A DNA stretch of 64,000 nucleotides from Saccharum officinarum (lineage: Eukaryota; Streptophyta; Magnoliopsida; Poales; Poaceae): contig CM036159.1 in the NCBI GenBank assembly GCA_020631735.1, positions 99,006,701 through 99,070,700 on the forward strand, in the 5' to 3' direction. A program made the translations under genes and the position numbers. Positions 10,924-23,607 of this stretch are shown piece after piece. Numbering within the stretch: position 1 is the stretch's first letter; each line of letters starts with the position of its first letter. The notes beneath the pieces are model-generated. The model did no database searches. It was not told the origin of the DNA and was given only the letters and a program-made list of their open reading frames with translations.

Positions 10924-13815
10924 TGTCACACCCGGTTTTCTAAAGAACAAAACCAGGCTAATCATATGTGTGCCCAGGAAGTCCACACATATGCCAGAAT
11001 GAAAAAAATATCAGAAACAATGTTATTATATAACGTATACATAGCTATATTAACACTTACATCAGAGTATCGCGGAACGGTGACTAAACTTTGGGCTCCA
11101 TTCTTCTCAGGGACGGCTGACTGGGGGTAACATATGCCTAGCACTTCTACTAGTCTTCTGGAAACTCCACTACACCTTTGTCCTTTTTCCGAGTAGCATC
11201 TTATTACACACTGGAGTGTTGGGGAAATAGCAAGAGTGAGTCCATGTCGAACTCAACAAGTATAACACAGGGTTCATGAGGCTCAAAAAGGCTAGACACT
11301 GTTTAACTGCGTTTAGCTTTTAATCATCATATAATTAGCAATTGAGTAGCATCAAGGTAATCCAAATCCCATTAATGAATCAATGATCAATTGTAATAAG
11401 GATAATGAATAGCATTAACATGAGCATAATAATAATCAACAATAATTAAGCATGATATAATAATGGTGATCAACTATTCTGTAAGAATCCCAAGGCCGCT
11501 CGTATCCGTGAGCACGGCTAGTATACCAGTTTTTAACTCTGCGCAGAGGTGTACACTTTCACTGTGAGTCATGATTTCCATATGCTAAGGGTCATGAATC
11601 CCTAAGCACAAGAAACCATATAAAGCCATCCAAAAGTTCGTCTAACAAGTTAGGGCCATTAGATTCACTTGGCAGGCAGATGTAGAACCCCCCTTCCCTG
11701 TGGCACAACAACCGCAGCCTATACACACTAGGCCAGGGGCTCGCACTACACCCAACGTGGCAAGCCATTCTTACGCCATTTAAGGTAACCTCTAACAAGC
11801 TAGAAAAGGTCTCTTGAACAACTAAAGCCAGAGCCATATAGCCCTCACAGCTGTACTGTATGTCCCGGTTATCACTTACAGGTAAGTCCTTACGGAGAGA
11901 AACCAGAGCATCAAAATAACCCACATGCTCTAGCCCCCTTTCAACAGTAATAAAATCATCTTAATTGGTTGATTGCATAATCCATTAGTCAAATTACAAG
12001 ATCATTGTTCATAATTAAGCGCTAGCAATAGCTACCCAAATGCATAACCCATAGGTGACAAGGAAACAAGATATCAATAGCTAAGTTATAATCTCTATGG
12101 TTGTCAAGGAAGACACATGCATATGTATAATAATTTCAGTGAATAGGTAACAAGGATGGTCCCATGTTATACTTGCCTTAATCAAAGCTTTCCTGATGAT
12201 ACTGCTGGTCTGGCTCAAAATAATACTCTTGATCGTCCAGATACTGCTCACCGTCTATACTCGATCATCAATCAACAACACACATGCATCCAATCAAACA
12301 TACACGAAGCAAACAAAGAGATACAATTAGAACAGTACACATACAGTAACAAAACAGTAATAAAAGTTTATAAAACTCTTCTACACGTTTCTACGATCAC
12401 ACAGACGCAAAGATCACCAAATTCGGAGTTAAAACGTGATAGTTTTGAATTTTCTAAGATTTCCTATAGATAAATAATTACTTTAATATAAACTCGAAAA
12501 TTAAATCTTTCAAACCTACTGTACAGCTACACTAACATGTAGAGTTCGCAAATACGAACCTAACGCAACTTGAACGGGTCAAATCGGAGTTAAAACGAAG
12601 ATTTTATGACCAAAACAATTCTAGTGGCAAAACTGTAATTTCCTGAAAACGTATTTTTGAATAAACCGGAAGAAAATACGCTTTCAAAACACGAAAACGC
12701 CTTTTCAGTAGTACGCTATGGACCGCGGGTTGATAACTAAAAAGCTGAGGGTCTCTTTAACAAATTTACCCGCGAAGGGGTAAGTTCTAATCTGGACCGT
12801 TGATCTCGATTTGGACGGCTCGGGTTCATCAGCAACTCCACAGTGCTCATACCGGTCTCCTCCCTCAAGTCCGGCCGGCGGCCCCCATGGCCGGCGGCTC
12901 CTCCATGGCCGGAGATGGTGAACCTCCCCACCGAGACCACCATTCGAGCCCGCGTTTGATCCAAACGGTAGAGAAGCTCCGTGCGAACTCAACTAAGCGG
13001 TAAATACTAGCTACGGTAGATTGAGCAAGGCACGCGACGAGAGGAGGGCGGCGGCGCCATTACCGACTCGTCGGTGATCTTCAAAAACTCGATTCGAAGC
13101 CTCTCCAACCAAAAGAAAAGCATGAAAAGGTAGAGAAGAAGATTGTAGACTCACCAACGCGAAGAACACGACCTCAAATCCACCCGCGAGCTCCACCTAC
13201 AAGCAACCGAAATCTCCAACTCCCCCCAATCCCTAGCGCTCGGTTTCACGTGGTTGGACTAGAGTTTTAGATGGAAAACGGAAAGAGGAGAACCCCGGCT
13301 ACCCCTTTGTAACTTCACCTCATCGATTTCGGGTAGGAAATCCCGAAGAATCCGTTGCAGCTACGGCGGTGGTCGCACTCGTGACCGACCCGGCTACGAT
13401 GCGAGGTAGAAGAGGGCGCTGACAAGCTGGCCCCATCCGTCAGTGAAACGAAAGAGGAAACGCGCGGCTGCTGGCTTGGGCTGGCTCGGCAGCTGGGCCG
13501 GCCCACTCGGTCGCAAGCGCCGGCGCGGGGAAAAAGCAGGCCGTCCGACGGGCCTTCGAGCCAATCAGGTAAGAAGGTAAGTTGTCTTCTTTTTTTTTTC
13601 TTTTCTTTATTTACTTGTTTTCAAACTATTCCAAATAAAATTTTCCAAACCAAATCAAAATAAAATAAAGTCCACACCACAAAATAAAATAAATGCAACA
13701 GCATGAATGCATCACCAAATAATAATTTTTTTTTTAAATTTTAATTCCCCATTAATCGCTATCTAAATTATTTGAAATTCCTTATTTCTAAAGTTTAGAA
13801 TTTTTGGGTGTTACA
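10924..13815 (-). repeat. Gypsy 1, 5' LTR (right on plus strand)
   Basis: 2,892 bp copy of the LTR at 3597-6484, starting TGTCACACCC and ending GGTGTTACA. High identity to the other LTR suggests a fairly recent insertion, though one-base indels complicate dating. Confidence 0.93.
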
Positions 13816-14490
13816 TCGGCGAACACCAAGAGTAACAAGTTCACAACCAGCCCAAATCACCCAACTACTGCCACAAGATGATGCAACTCAATGCAATGCA
13901 CTAGAGGCTCTCCAATCTCACTCAAGATGATGAAATCAAGTGAACAAGTGAGTGGAGTGTGTTGCTCAGCTTCCAAAGGGTGTGCACAAGTGTAAGAGGT
14001 GCCAAGAGGGTGGCCAAGGCCGACCACACTCTCTATTTATAGCCACACAAGCAAATAGAGCTGTTACCTCTTTGGAGCTGTTGTCTACGAGGGCACCGGA
14101 CATGCCCCGTGCGGTGCCCCAATGGTCACTTTTCAACGGCTAGAACGTTGGTCACCGGATAGGGGTGGCGGTGACCAACCCAGCCAAATCCCCGAAACTG
14201 GCCCTCTATAGAAAAATAGGGCGGTGCACCGTCGTCACCCTAGCGGTGACCGTGACGATGACTAGCCCAGCTTTGATGCTCTCAAGTGAAACACGGCGGT
14301 GGCACTGGACACCTAGTGGTGGTGACCGGGCGGTGCACCGCCGCGCCCATGGCGGTGTACACCTGCATGTCCAGTGACCACCCCAAACTAGCCACTCTCG
14401 GCCCTTCTCTGCTAGGTCCAGGTGGGCACCGCCACAGGGGTGACGGTGCATTGGACAGGGGGTGGCGGTGCCCTCTCCGAGTTGCAAACT
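13816..14490 (-). repeat. Copia B 3' LTR, inner portion with GGTGAC-rich repeats
   Basis: Continuation of the copia B LTR after gypsy 1. 14090-14480 is packed with cggtgacc, cggtgcacc and ggcggtg motifs in both orientations, at the place where the LTRs of copia A and C hold a different palindrome array. A TATA-like box lies at 14033-14042 on the minus strand. The LTR start is deleted. Confidence 0.65.
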
Positions 14491-15466
14491 TTTGCATTGG
14501 GAGAGTAATAGCTACCAAATGATGCTAAGATATAAAGAATAGACCTTTGAAGCATGATACCAATTAGAGTTGCCATTTGAACACCATCCTTAGCACCATG
14601 ATTAGTTAGATAGCACTTGCAACATAAACACTAGAAACATCGTGAGATCAACATTATAAGCAAGGCTCTAGTACCTCTTGTAAAACATGCAAGGCACATC
14701 TAACTATCATCCTATGCATGCTAGTTTTCATTTCATCAATCATTTTCTATAATCTAGTATACACCACACAAGCATGGATATGAAATTCTAAAACTTGTGC
14801 CATGCAAGTAAACATATGTAATGCTCATTCAAATGCAATATACAAGTTTCTGAGCTTGCTCCCCCTACTTGTGTGCTTCAAATTTCAAATTTTAATTGAT
14901 CCCTTTACAATGTTATTTCATTTGTTTGCTCCCCCTATCTCTTACTATCTTTGTTGTTATTTCATTTGTTTGCCCCCTATCTCTTACTATCTTTGTGAAT
15001 TTCTCTCCCCCTTTGTCAACAATTAGCCCAAAAGGTGAGCTCAAATTTTAGATAGGTTGGGGGTGAAACCATGTTAAGCAAGGATCATCTTCCCAATTTG
15101 GTTCAATCTAGATCACTTGCAAAAGATATTTAACTCGGTTTGATCCAAGGGCAAGCTTCTTTATACCTCCAAATAAGGGTTATCATGCACCATGTTGAGG
15201 TAAACACTTATAGCTTATTTTCTAGATCAAACACTAGGTTCACAAGCCTACAAACATGTCCTATGCTACCACTAGATCATATCAGGCATAGAAGCAATAG
15301 TGGTACCATACAAGCATCAAATTCATTTGATTTTCATGAATGATCCTAAGACATGATAAGAATGACTAGATGCACTAAATAAGTCCTTAGAAATGGATGA
15401 TTGACATGTCAACCAACTTTACATTGCTTTGATCGAAGGAGAGGCATGTCATGTAATAGGGGTGCA
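14491..15466 (-). other. Copia B 3' non-coding region
   Basis: Reverse-complement homolog of the 23608-24550 part of copia A, between the pol stop and the LTR. It includes the C/T-rich gctccccctatctcttac stretches, which repeat once (near 14927 and 14969). No reading frame of note; no env-like gene seen. Confidence 0.6.
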
Positions 15467-16324
15467 TCAACACATATTTGAGAAGTCAAGTATGTTCAAT
15501 TCATTCCTTAGCTTGCAAAACTTCTTCTCATCAAGTGGCTTAGTGAAGATATCAGTAAGTTGATCATCGGTGCCTACACTCTCAATGCAAATGTCCCCTT
15601 TTTGTTGGTAATCTCTTATGAAATGATGGCGGACATCTATATGCTTTGTTCTTGAATGTTAAACCGGGTTGTTGGTGAGCTTCATGACACTCTCATTGTC
15701 ACATAGCAATGGCACTTGTTTGAACTTGATTCAAAAATCATTCAAGGTGGCCTTCATCCAAAGAATTTGTGCACAACTACTACTTGCGGCTATGTATTCG
15801 GCTTTGGCAGTTGAAAGTACAACACTATTTTCTTCTTTGATGACCAAGAAACAAGTGATCTTCCCAACAGTTGACATGTGCCTGATGTGCTTCTTCTCTC
15901 AACTTTGCATCCCGCATAATCGGAGTTCGAATATCCAATCAACTCAAATCTTGCTCCTTTGGGGTACCACAATCCAACATTTTGTGTATACTTCAAGTAC
16001 CTCAATATTCTCTTGGTTGCCTTTAAATGACTCTCTCTTGGTGAGGCTTGAAATCTAGCACACATGCATACACTAAACATCATATCCGGCCTTGATGCGG
16101 TCACATAGAGTAGGCTTTCAATCATAGACCAATACATCTTTTGATCCACCATGTTGCCACTTGTATCACTATCCAAGCTTCCATTTGTTCCCATAGGTGT
16201 ACTAATGGACTTTGCATCTTTCATTTCAAACTTCTTGAGCATGTCTTTGATGTACTTGTCTTGACTCACAAATATGCCATTCTTCATTTGCTTGATTTGA
16301 AGACCAAGGAAGTAACTAAGCTCT
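15467..16324 (-). pseudogene. Copia B pol 3' fragment: reverse transcriptase end and RNase H
   Basis: On the minus strand from 16324 the frame reads [20 protein letters not shown], then KYIKDMLKKFEMKDAKSIST, a TASRPDMMFSVCMCARFQ segment and an RNase H start near SNSDYAGCKVERRSTSGTCQ. This is the C-terminal third of a SIRE-type copia Pol. The frame breaks in RNase H near 15790, and homology continues to a stop at 15467-15469 (NELNILDF tail). Copia A cuts it at 16325, removing the upstream RT and everything 5' of it. Confidence 0.85.
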
Positions 16325-16969
16325 TGAAAGCCCAAGTTTGGTTTTGGTAATTAATGACACCAAGTTGCTAATGCCATGTGTTAAGTGTTTTGAGTTAGGC
16401 ATAAGCAACACATGTGATGAAGGTGTATGTGGCAAGGAGTGGTGGCCACAAGATCACAAAGAGATGGTGTATGGACATGAAATGACGATCATGGTGGAGA
16501 TGCACATAAAATGATGGACATGATGATCAAGTGAAGAAGAAGGATCTAAGAGCGCAAGGCAAAGGTATAACCATAGGGTTTTCCTTTTGCCGGTCTAAGT
16601 TGAGTAGAGAAGTGATTGACCGGGTTTAGGATACATAGCCGACTATCAAGAGGGGCAATCACGGTTAGCTCAGGAATCAAGTGCCACTAGATCAATGTTT
16701 TGAGCATATGCATTAGGATCTAGTAGAGAGCTAACATAACGCCTTGAAAATGTTTGTGAAATGCTAACACACATGCACATGGTGGTGTACACTTGGTGGA
16801 GTTAGCACATTTACGAAGGCGGTGGAGTTTAAGCGGTAGAGAGGGGTTTAGGTTCCTCTCTCCCTCCCACCGAGCTTGCGAGGTGGGATTCGACGCTTTT
16901 TGGGAAGTAAAACACCTAATTTCTACTGCGCCAGAAGTTGAAAAAGAAACAGAGGCGAACGGAGGCCAC

Positions 16970-17365
16970 CAGGGCGATCGGATGCTGCACCGGACGCAGT
17001 CACGGTTTGACCGGACGTGTCTGGTCAGTTCTTGCAGTAGTCAGGCGCGCAGGTGCTAGGGTTTGTAACCGGTGCGTCTGGTCCATCATGGGACCAGAGC
17101 GTCCGGTTAGGCACCCAGAGGAGCAGAGCCGGTCGTAGAGCCGACCGGACGCGTGGCGCGTCCGGTCACGTGCGATCGGACGCGTCCGGTCACGGTGGGA
17201 GCTTACTGGACTCCGACCGGATGCTAGGTGCAGCGCGTCTGGTCAAACGCTAGAGCGCGTCTGGTCATGGCAACGGTAACTTCTGACGCGCACTGTTCAC
17301 GCTTGTCCTGTAGTGACCAGACGCGTCCGGTCACCCTGACCGGAGCGTCCGGTCAGCACGTTTTG
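16970..17365 (+). repeat. CpG-rich palindrome array in copia A LTR
   Basis: Repeated variants of the inverted repeat around ACGCGT with GACCGG/CCGGTC arms, for example gatcggacgcgtccggtca near 17174 and gaccagacgcgtccggtca near 17318. Unit spacing is irregular. Confidence 0.8.
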
Positions 17366-17405
17366 AACTATGTCATCCGGTAACGGCTAGCTGCGTACCC
17401 CTTCG

Positions 17406-17415
17406 CTATAAATAG
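17406..17415 (+). promoter_or_regulatory. Copia A LTR TATA box
   Basis: ctataaatag directly downstream of the palindrome array, in the position expected for the LTR promoter; the same box and context recur in copia B and C. Confidence 0.7.
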
Positions 17416-18278
17416 AAGTTGGCCGGGGTTTGAGATAAACTCTTGCACATTTTGAGACCTAGAGACATCCTTTGAGCTAGAGAACAACCCCTCCACTCAT
17501 CTCTTTGCTTAGTTGCACATCTTGACTGAGATTGAGTGAGATTCAAGTGCATTGCTTGAGAGTTGCATTCTAGAGGCACTTGATCTTCGAGTTGCTGCGG
17601 ATTTCTTGTTACTCTTCCGTGTTTCCTGACACTGTAGACATCTTGGAGCAGCGGAGGTGATTGAGCTCGCAATTGGAGATTGTTGGAGCCCTCACCGAGT
17701 GTTGTAAGCGGTTCTTGATCCTTCCCCGTGGGAGTTCACAAATTGGATACTCTAGTAGAGCTCGTGGCTTAGAGGATCCCCATCTTGTGTGCGGTTGTGC
17801 GGCGCCTGCCGAGGGCTCGACTCTTGATAGTCGATTAGTTCGCGAACCGACAAGTGGGTGTATCGCCACAACGAGGAGTAGCTTGCCGGGAAGCAAGTGA
17901 ACCTCGGTAAAAATCTTGTGTTATCTCTTTGCCGATGATTTCTCGTGTGGTTGATCATTGTGATTGATTCTTCAAGTGCATTACTTCTCTACATCGTTGG
18001 TATAAGAATCAAGTTACTTGCTCTTTACTTTCTCGTACTATTCTTAGTGTAGCTTTTATCACACAGGAGTAAGTAGCTTAGTGACTTAGTCTTGGTATGT
18101 ACTAGAGATCATAGCCTTGCTTCACTAGAATTGTATAAGTGACTTGCATAGTGTAGTTGAGCAAGTGCTAGAATTAGCTTAGCCATCTTTTATACTAATG
18201 TGGTTGTTTAGTGAAGCTTGTAGATTTTTTTTTCTAAATAGGCTATTCACCCCCCTCTAGCCATTTGGACCTTACAAG

Positions 18279-18290
18279 TGGTATCGGAGC
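18279..18290 (+). other. Copia A primer-binding site
   Basis: tggtatcggagc, two bases after the left LTR; one mismatch to the usual tRNA-iMet complement TGGTATCAGAGC. Confidence 0.88.
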
Positions 18291-18336
18291 TGAGGCACCA
18301 TTTATTTGAGGCTTAACAACCTACGGTGAAGAAGAA

Positions 18337-20384
18337 ATGGCTCAATTAAGCTTGCACATCAACAACACACAGAAGGCACCTCACTTTGATGGCATAAATT
18401 ATACATATTGGAAGGTTAAGATGACCGCACACCTCAAGTCAATCAATAGAGAAGTATGGAAGGTCATCAAAACAAAATTTGAGGTTGCTAATCCGGAAGC
18501 ACCTACACCGGTGGAAGAGAAGAAGTTCCAATGCAATGACATTGCCATTAGTGCTCTTCATGAGGCATTAGATGACAAGACATTTGAGCAAGTGAAGAAC
18601 ATAGAAGTTGCACATGATGCTTGGGCCAAGCTAGAAGAAACATTTGAGGGCACCGAAGGCACAAAGACCGCTAAAGCATATATCTTACAAGAAAAGTTTT
18701 CTAGCTTCAAGATGTAAGAAGATGAGAGTGTGCCAGAGATGTTTCATAGGTTACAAGTCATTGTAAATAAGCTCAAGGCACTTGGCGAAGAAGTGAAAGA
18801 CAATCAATTCTCTATGAAGTTCTTGTGAAGCCTACCTAAGAGATTTGACACATTGATCACCGTACTTGTGAGGACAACCTTGAAAGATTCAACACCTCAA
18901 CAAGTATTCCAAGAAGTGATGACCGATGACTCATATAGAGAAGATGATGAGAAGGAGGAGTTGGTCAAGAAGAAGAAAAAGAAAAGTGAGAAGAAGGATG
19001 ATGAGAAGAAGAGTGTGGCATTCAAAGCCACCACATCAAAGGGCAAATCCAAGATTGAATCATCAAGTGATGAAGACTCAAGCTCTTGTGATAGTGATAA
19101 CATTGATGAGAAGATAGCTCTCTTTGTCAAGCAATTTGGCAAATTCATGAAGAAGAAAGGATTTCGTGCAAGGAGGAAGAACTCATCCAAGAAGAATGAG
19201 CATACCATGAGATGCTTTAGATGCCATAGCAAGGAACATCTTATTGCAAAGTGTCTTTATGATAGTGATGATGAAGATGCTATCAAGAAGGAGAGGAAGA
19301 AGCAAAAGAAGAAGCAAGAAAAGAAGGAGAGCTCTGATAAGAAGAAGAATGATTCTCATGTTGGTACATAGGATAGTGATGATTCCTCAAGTGATGATGA
19401 GAATGATAACAAGAGCAAGAAGAAGGGACATGCTAACATTGCCATCCAAGAGAAAGTCTCCCTCTTTGACACTCCATCGTGCTTCATGGCTAAGGCCGCT
19501 AAGGTATCATCTGACGATGAGAGTGATCATGATAATGCTAGTGATAGTGATAGTGATGAAGAAGAATTCACTAAAGATGAACTAATCACTATGCTAGAAG
19601 ATTGCACTTAATATTTTAAAGAATCTAGAAAGGAGTGCAAGGGCTTGCTTAAGGAAAAGAAAAACCTTATGCAAGAACTTGATGAGCTTAGAGCATCTTT
19701 GAGAGTCTAAAGGTAGACCATAAGAAGCTTCAAAAGTCTCATACTAAGCTTGAAAAAGCTCATTCTTCTCTAGTTGAAAAATGTGAAAACATGCCAACTA
19801 ATGTTGAGAAGGCTAAAACTTGCAACATAGGCATATCATGTGATATAATTGATGAATCTTTTCATAAGACTATTGTTGTTGCTCCCACTAACCCTTCATG
19901 TAGCTCATCTACATCATCCTCATCTAGTAGTGACGGTTTCACTTGTGACTCCACACTAATAGTTGAGAATGAAAATCTCAAGAAGGAGGTAAAAGAGCTC
20001 AATCACACATTAGCTAAGGCTTATGGTGGTGAGGACCGCTTGCTTATGTGCTTGGGTAGCCAAAGGGCTTCTCTCTATAAAGAGGGATTGGGCTATAACC
20101 CTAAGAAAGGCAAGGTCACTTTTGCTCCTCACAAGACTCGTTTTATGAAGAACAATGGTAGCTATTGCAAAAGTTGCAAGCAAGTTGATCACATAGAGCA
20201 ACATTGCATGAATAAGAAATCCAATGCGAATGTATCCTCAATTAAGTTTGATTCTTTCTATATACTTACCAAGGGTACAAATGGTGTTCATGCTAAGTTC
20301 ATTGGTGCACCATGGATGGGCTCAAAGAAGAAAGCCATTTGGGTACCAAAGAGCTTGGTCACTAATCTTGGAGAACCCAAATAA
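18337..20384 (+). pseudogene. Copia A gag, broken
   Basis: Starts MAQLSLHINNTQKAPHFDG, followed by the copia Gag core (WKVKMTAHL..., HDAWAKLEETFEGT). Stops interrupt it at 18715-18717 (TAA) and 18826-18828 (TGA), then a lysine-rich acidic linker follows. A CCHC knuckle CFRCHSKEHLIAKC (CX2CX4HX4C) lies near 19210-19251. More stops lie at 19369-19371 and near 19609, with an apparent one-base loss near 19700, before the segment 19791-20384. That segment carries a second Cys/His group (CKSCKQVDHIEQHC). Family role: the nucleocapsid protein that packages the element RNA. Non-functional here. Confidence 0.85.
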
Positions 20385-20445
20385 GTTTGGGTACCTAAAA
20401 AGAATTGATCTTGTCTTATAGGTCAATTATAAAGCTAGTGAAAGG

Positions 20446-23400
20446 CATTGGGTGCTTGATAGTGGGTGCACTCAACATATGATCGGGGATTCTTGTATGT
20501 TCAAATCAATTGATACAAGTCAAAATGGTGGTTTTGATGCTATCACTTTCGGCAACAACAAGAAAGGCAAGGTCAAGGGGCTTGGTAAAATTGCTATCTC
20601 AAATGACATGAGCATATCTAATGTGTTGCTAGTTGAGAGCTTGGATTTCAATCTTTTATCGGTGGCACAACTTTGTGATCTTGGCTTTAAGTGTATATTT
20701 GGTAGTGATGATGTTGAAGTCATAAGTGTTGATGGATCAAATTTGATATTCAAAGGATTTAGACATGGTAGCTTATACTTGGTTGACTTCAATGATAGTG
20801 AGACACAATTGACATCATGCTTGCTTAGCAAATCTAGTATGGGATGGTTGTGGCATAGAAGGCTTGGTCATGTTAGAATGAAACAATTGAACAAACTATT
20901 GAGGCATGACTTAGTTAGAGGATTGAAGGATGTCACCTTTAAGAAGGACAAACCTTGTAGTGCTTGTCAAGCCGGCAAACAAGTTTGAAATGCACATCCT
21001 AGTAAAAGTGAAATGAGCACATCAAAGGCATTTGAGCTATTGCACATGGACTTATTTGGGCCAACAACATACACTAGCATTGGTGGCAACAAGTATGGCT
21101 TTGTGATAGTGGATGACTACACTAGATACACTTGGGTGTTCTTTCTCTATGACAAGAGTGATGTTTATGATCTATTCAAATCTTTTGTCAAAAGAGTGCA
21201 AAATGAGTTTAAAATCACCATCAATAAGATTAGAAGTGACAATGGTAGTAAGTTTAAGAACACAAGAATTGAGGAATTGTGTGATGATCTTGGTATTGGA
21301 CATCAATTCTCTCCAACATACACTCCTCAATCTAATGGTGTAGTTGAAAGAAAGAATAGAACTTTGATTGACATAGCTAGATCAATGCTTAGTGAGTACA
21401 ATGTGAGTCATTCATTTTGGAGTGAATCTATCAACACGGCTTGCTATTGTAGTAACCGTCTCTATTGCCATGGGAAGCTTGGAAAGACACTATATGAGCT
21501 ATTGAATGGAAGAAAGCCCAACATTACATACTTTAGAGTGTTTGGTTGTAAATGCTATATTCTCAAGAAAGGCACTAGATTGAGCAAGTTTGACAAGAAA
21601 TGTGATGAAGGGTTCTTACTTGGTTATTCTACCACAAGCAAAGCAAATAGAGTTTGGAATCTCACAAATGGCACTTTGGAAGAAGTTCATGATGTTGAGT
21701 TTGATGAAACCTAAGGATCTCAAAATGAAGCTCAAAACCTTGATGATGTGAGAGGAGACTAATTGGCAAATGCAATGAGAAACATGGACATTGGTGATGT
21801 TAGGCCAAGGCAAGTTGATGATGATGATGATATTCATGTGATCAACCAAAGTGTGCAAATTGATACTAATCAAGCAAGCTCTAGTGGTACTCACAATGAA
21901 GCTCAAGATCAAGGTCAAGCAAGTGGAAGTAACCAACCCCCAATACTCCAACCCACAAATATTGCAAGAGATCATCCATTGGACCAAATCATTGGTGGAA
22001 TTTAAAGTGGTGTTCAAACTAGATCAAGGCTAACATCCTTTTGTGAGCATTACTCATTTGTGTCACTTGAAGAACCTAAGAAAATAGAAGATGCTTTGAA
22101 GGATTCCGATTGGGTAAATTCCATGCATGAAGAACTAAACAACTTCACTAGAAATTAAGTTTGGGAACTTGTTGAAAGGCCGAAGAACTACAATGTGATT
22201 GGTACTAAGTGGGTCTTTAGAAACAAGCAAGATCAAGATGGTGTAGTTGTGAGAAACAAAGCAAGATTAGTAGCACAAGGTTACACACAAGTTGAAGGTC
22301 TTAACTTTGGTGAGACATATGCACCGGTTGCAAGATTGGAGGCAATTAGAATCTTATTAGCATATGCTTGTGTACACAACATCAAGCTCTATCAAATGGA
22401 TGTCAAAAGTGCATTTCTCAATGGCTACATTAATGAAGAAGTTTATGTTGAGCAACCTCCGAGTTTTGAAGATGACAAGAAACCCGACCATGTGTACAAG
22501 CTAAAGAAGGCATTGTATGGTTTGAAACAAGCACCTAGAGCATGGTATGAGAGATTAAGGGACTTTCTTCTCTCTAAAGGGTTCAAGATGGGAAAGGTTG
22601 ACACCACTCTCTTCACCAAGAAGCTTGGAAATGACTTGTTTGTGTTGCAAATCTATATGGATGATATCATTTTTGGATCAACCAATCAAGATTTTTGTGA
22701 AGAGTTTGGAAAAACGATGGCAAATGAGTTTGAGATGTCTATGATTGGAGAGCTTAGTTACTTCCTTAGACTTCAAATCAAGCAAATGAAGAATGACACT
22801 TTTGTAAGTCAAGGCAAGTACATCAAGGACATAATCAAGAAGTTTGGATTGCAAGATGCTAAGCCAATGAGTACACCAATGGGCACAAATGATCAATTGG
22901 GTGTTGATGCTAGTGGCAATATGGTAGATCAAAAGCAATACCGGTCTATGATTGGAAGTTTGCTCTATGTCACCGCTTCTAGGCCGGATGTGATGTTTAG
23001 TGTGTGCAAGTGTGCAAGATATCAAGCTTCACCTAGAGAAAGTCACTTAAAAGCAACCAAGAGGATATTGAGATATCTTAAGGGCACTCATGATGTTGGA
23101 TTATGGTTTCCAAAGGGGTCTAATTTTGAGTTGATTGGATATTTGGACTCCGACTATGGTGGATGCAAGATTGATAGAATGAGCACAAGTGGCACTTGTC
23201 AATTTCTTGGAAGGTCTCTTGTTTTATGGTCATCAAAGAAACAAAATAGTGTTGCACTATCTACCGCCGAGGCCGAATACATTAGTGCTGGTAGTTGTTG
23301 TGCACAATTACTTTGGATGAAAGCTACCCTGAATGACTTTGGAATCAAATTCAAGAACGTGCCCTTGTTTTGTGACAATGAAAGTGCTACCAAGATGACT

Positions 23401-23607
23401 CAAAATCCGGTTCAACATTCAAGAACCAAGCACATTGACAGAAGGCATCACTTCATAAGAGACCATCAACAAAAGGGTGATATTTGTATACAAGGCATTA
23501 GCACCGAAGATCAATTAGCCGACATATTCACAAATCCACTTGATGAGAAGAGATTTTATAAGTTGAAGAATGAATTGAACATACTTGACTTCTGCAACTT
23601 GAGATGA
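20446..23607 (+). pseudogene. Copia A pol, broken: protease, integrase, RT, RNase H
   Basis: Domains in copia order. Aspartic protease (WVLDSGCTQHMIGD, about 20449). GAG-pre-integrase HHCC region (LWHRRLGHVRMKQL, then CSACQAGK near 20960), ending at a TGA at 20986-20988. Integrase core 21013-21714 (MDLFGPTT, IRSDNGSKF, and TPQSNGVVERKNRTL with the catalytic E). A degraded linker with stops. Reverse transcriptase 22195 onward ([39 protein letters not shown]). RNase H ([18 protein letters not shown]) to a stop at 23605-23607. The RT-RNase H part is a clean 470-codon frame. Several stops look like single transitions. The domain order PR-INT-RT-RH fixes the superfamily; the RT resembles the SIRE lineage. 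Confidence 0.92.

Larger units (their letters stand above)
3597..13815 (-). mobile_element. Gypsy 1: Ty3-gypsy element (Tekay/Del-like), deletion derivative
   Basis: Begins TGTCACACCC and ends GGGTGTTACA, with LTRs 3597-6484 and 10924-13815, a tRNA-iMet-type primer site and a polypurine tract. It is transcribed on the minus strand. The internal region is only about 4.4 kb and keeps integrase, RNase H and the last part of reverse transcriptase. Gag, protease and most of the reverse transcriptase are removed by one deletion at 8614-8620. It is therefore non-autonomous. The LTR length and the Gag/Pol type of its relative gypsy 2 point to the chromovirus Tekay/Del lineage; that lineage call is from family knowledge. 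Confidence 0.9.
3592..13820. repeat. Target-site duplication tcggc flanking gypsy 1
   Basis: tcggc occurs at 3592-3596 and 13816-13820, exactly outside the terminal TG and CA of gypsy 1. A perfect 5-bp duplication defines the element ends and shows that it inserted into the LTR of copia B. Confidence 0.9.
2887..16324 (-). mobile_element. Copia B: SIRE-type Ty1-copia, minus strand, interrupted and truncated
   Basis: The element's 3' LTR ends at 2887 (plus-strand tgaaagg, the complement of a CTTTCA terminus). The LTR continues to 3596, is interrupted by gypsy 1, and resumes at 13816 up to about 14490. Beyond this lie a 3' non-coding region homologous to that of copia A (about 14500-15466) and a pol 3' fragment (15467-16324). 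The polypurine tract and the first part of the 3' LTR are missing, so a deletion joins the 3' non-coding region to the LTR interior near 14490. Its 5' half was displaced by copia A at 16325 and is lost in the first gap. The LTR carries a TATA-like ctataaatag (minus, 14033-14042). Confidence 0.8.
16325..18276 (+). repeat. Copia A left LTR
   Basis: 1,952 bp, TGAAAGCCCAAG...GACCTTACA. Contains an array of GACCGGACGCGTCCGGTC-related palindromes (about 16970-17365) upstream of a TATA-like box at 17406-17415. Confidence 0.92.
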
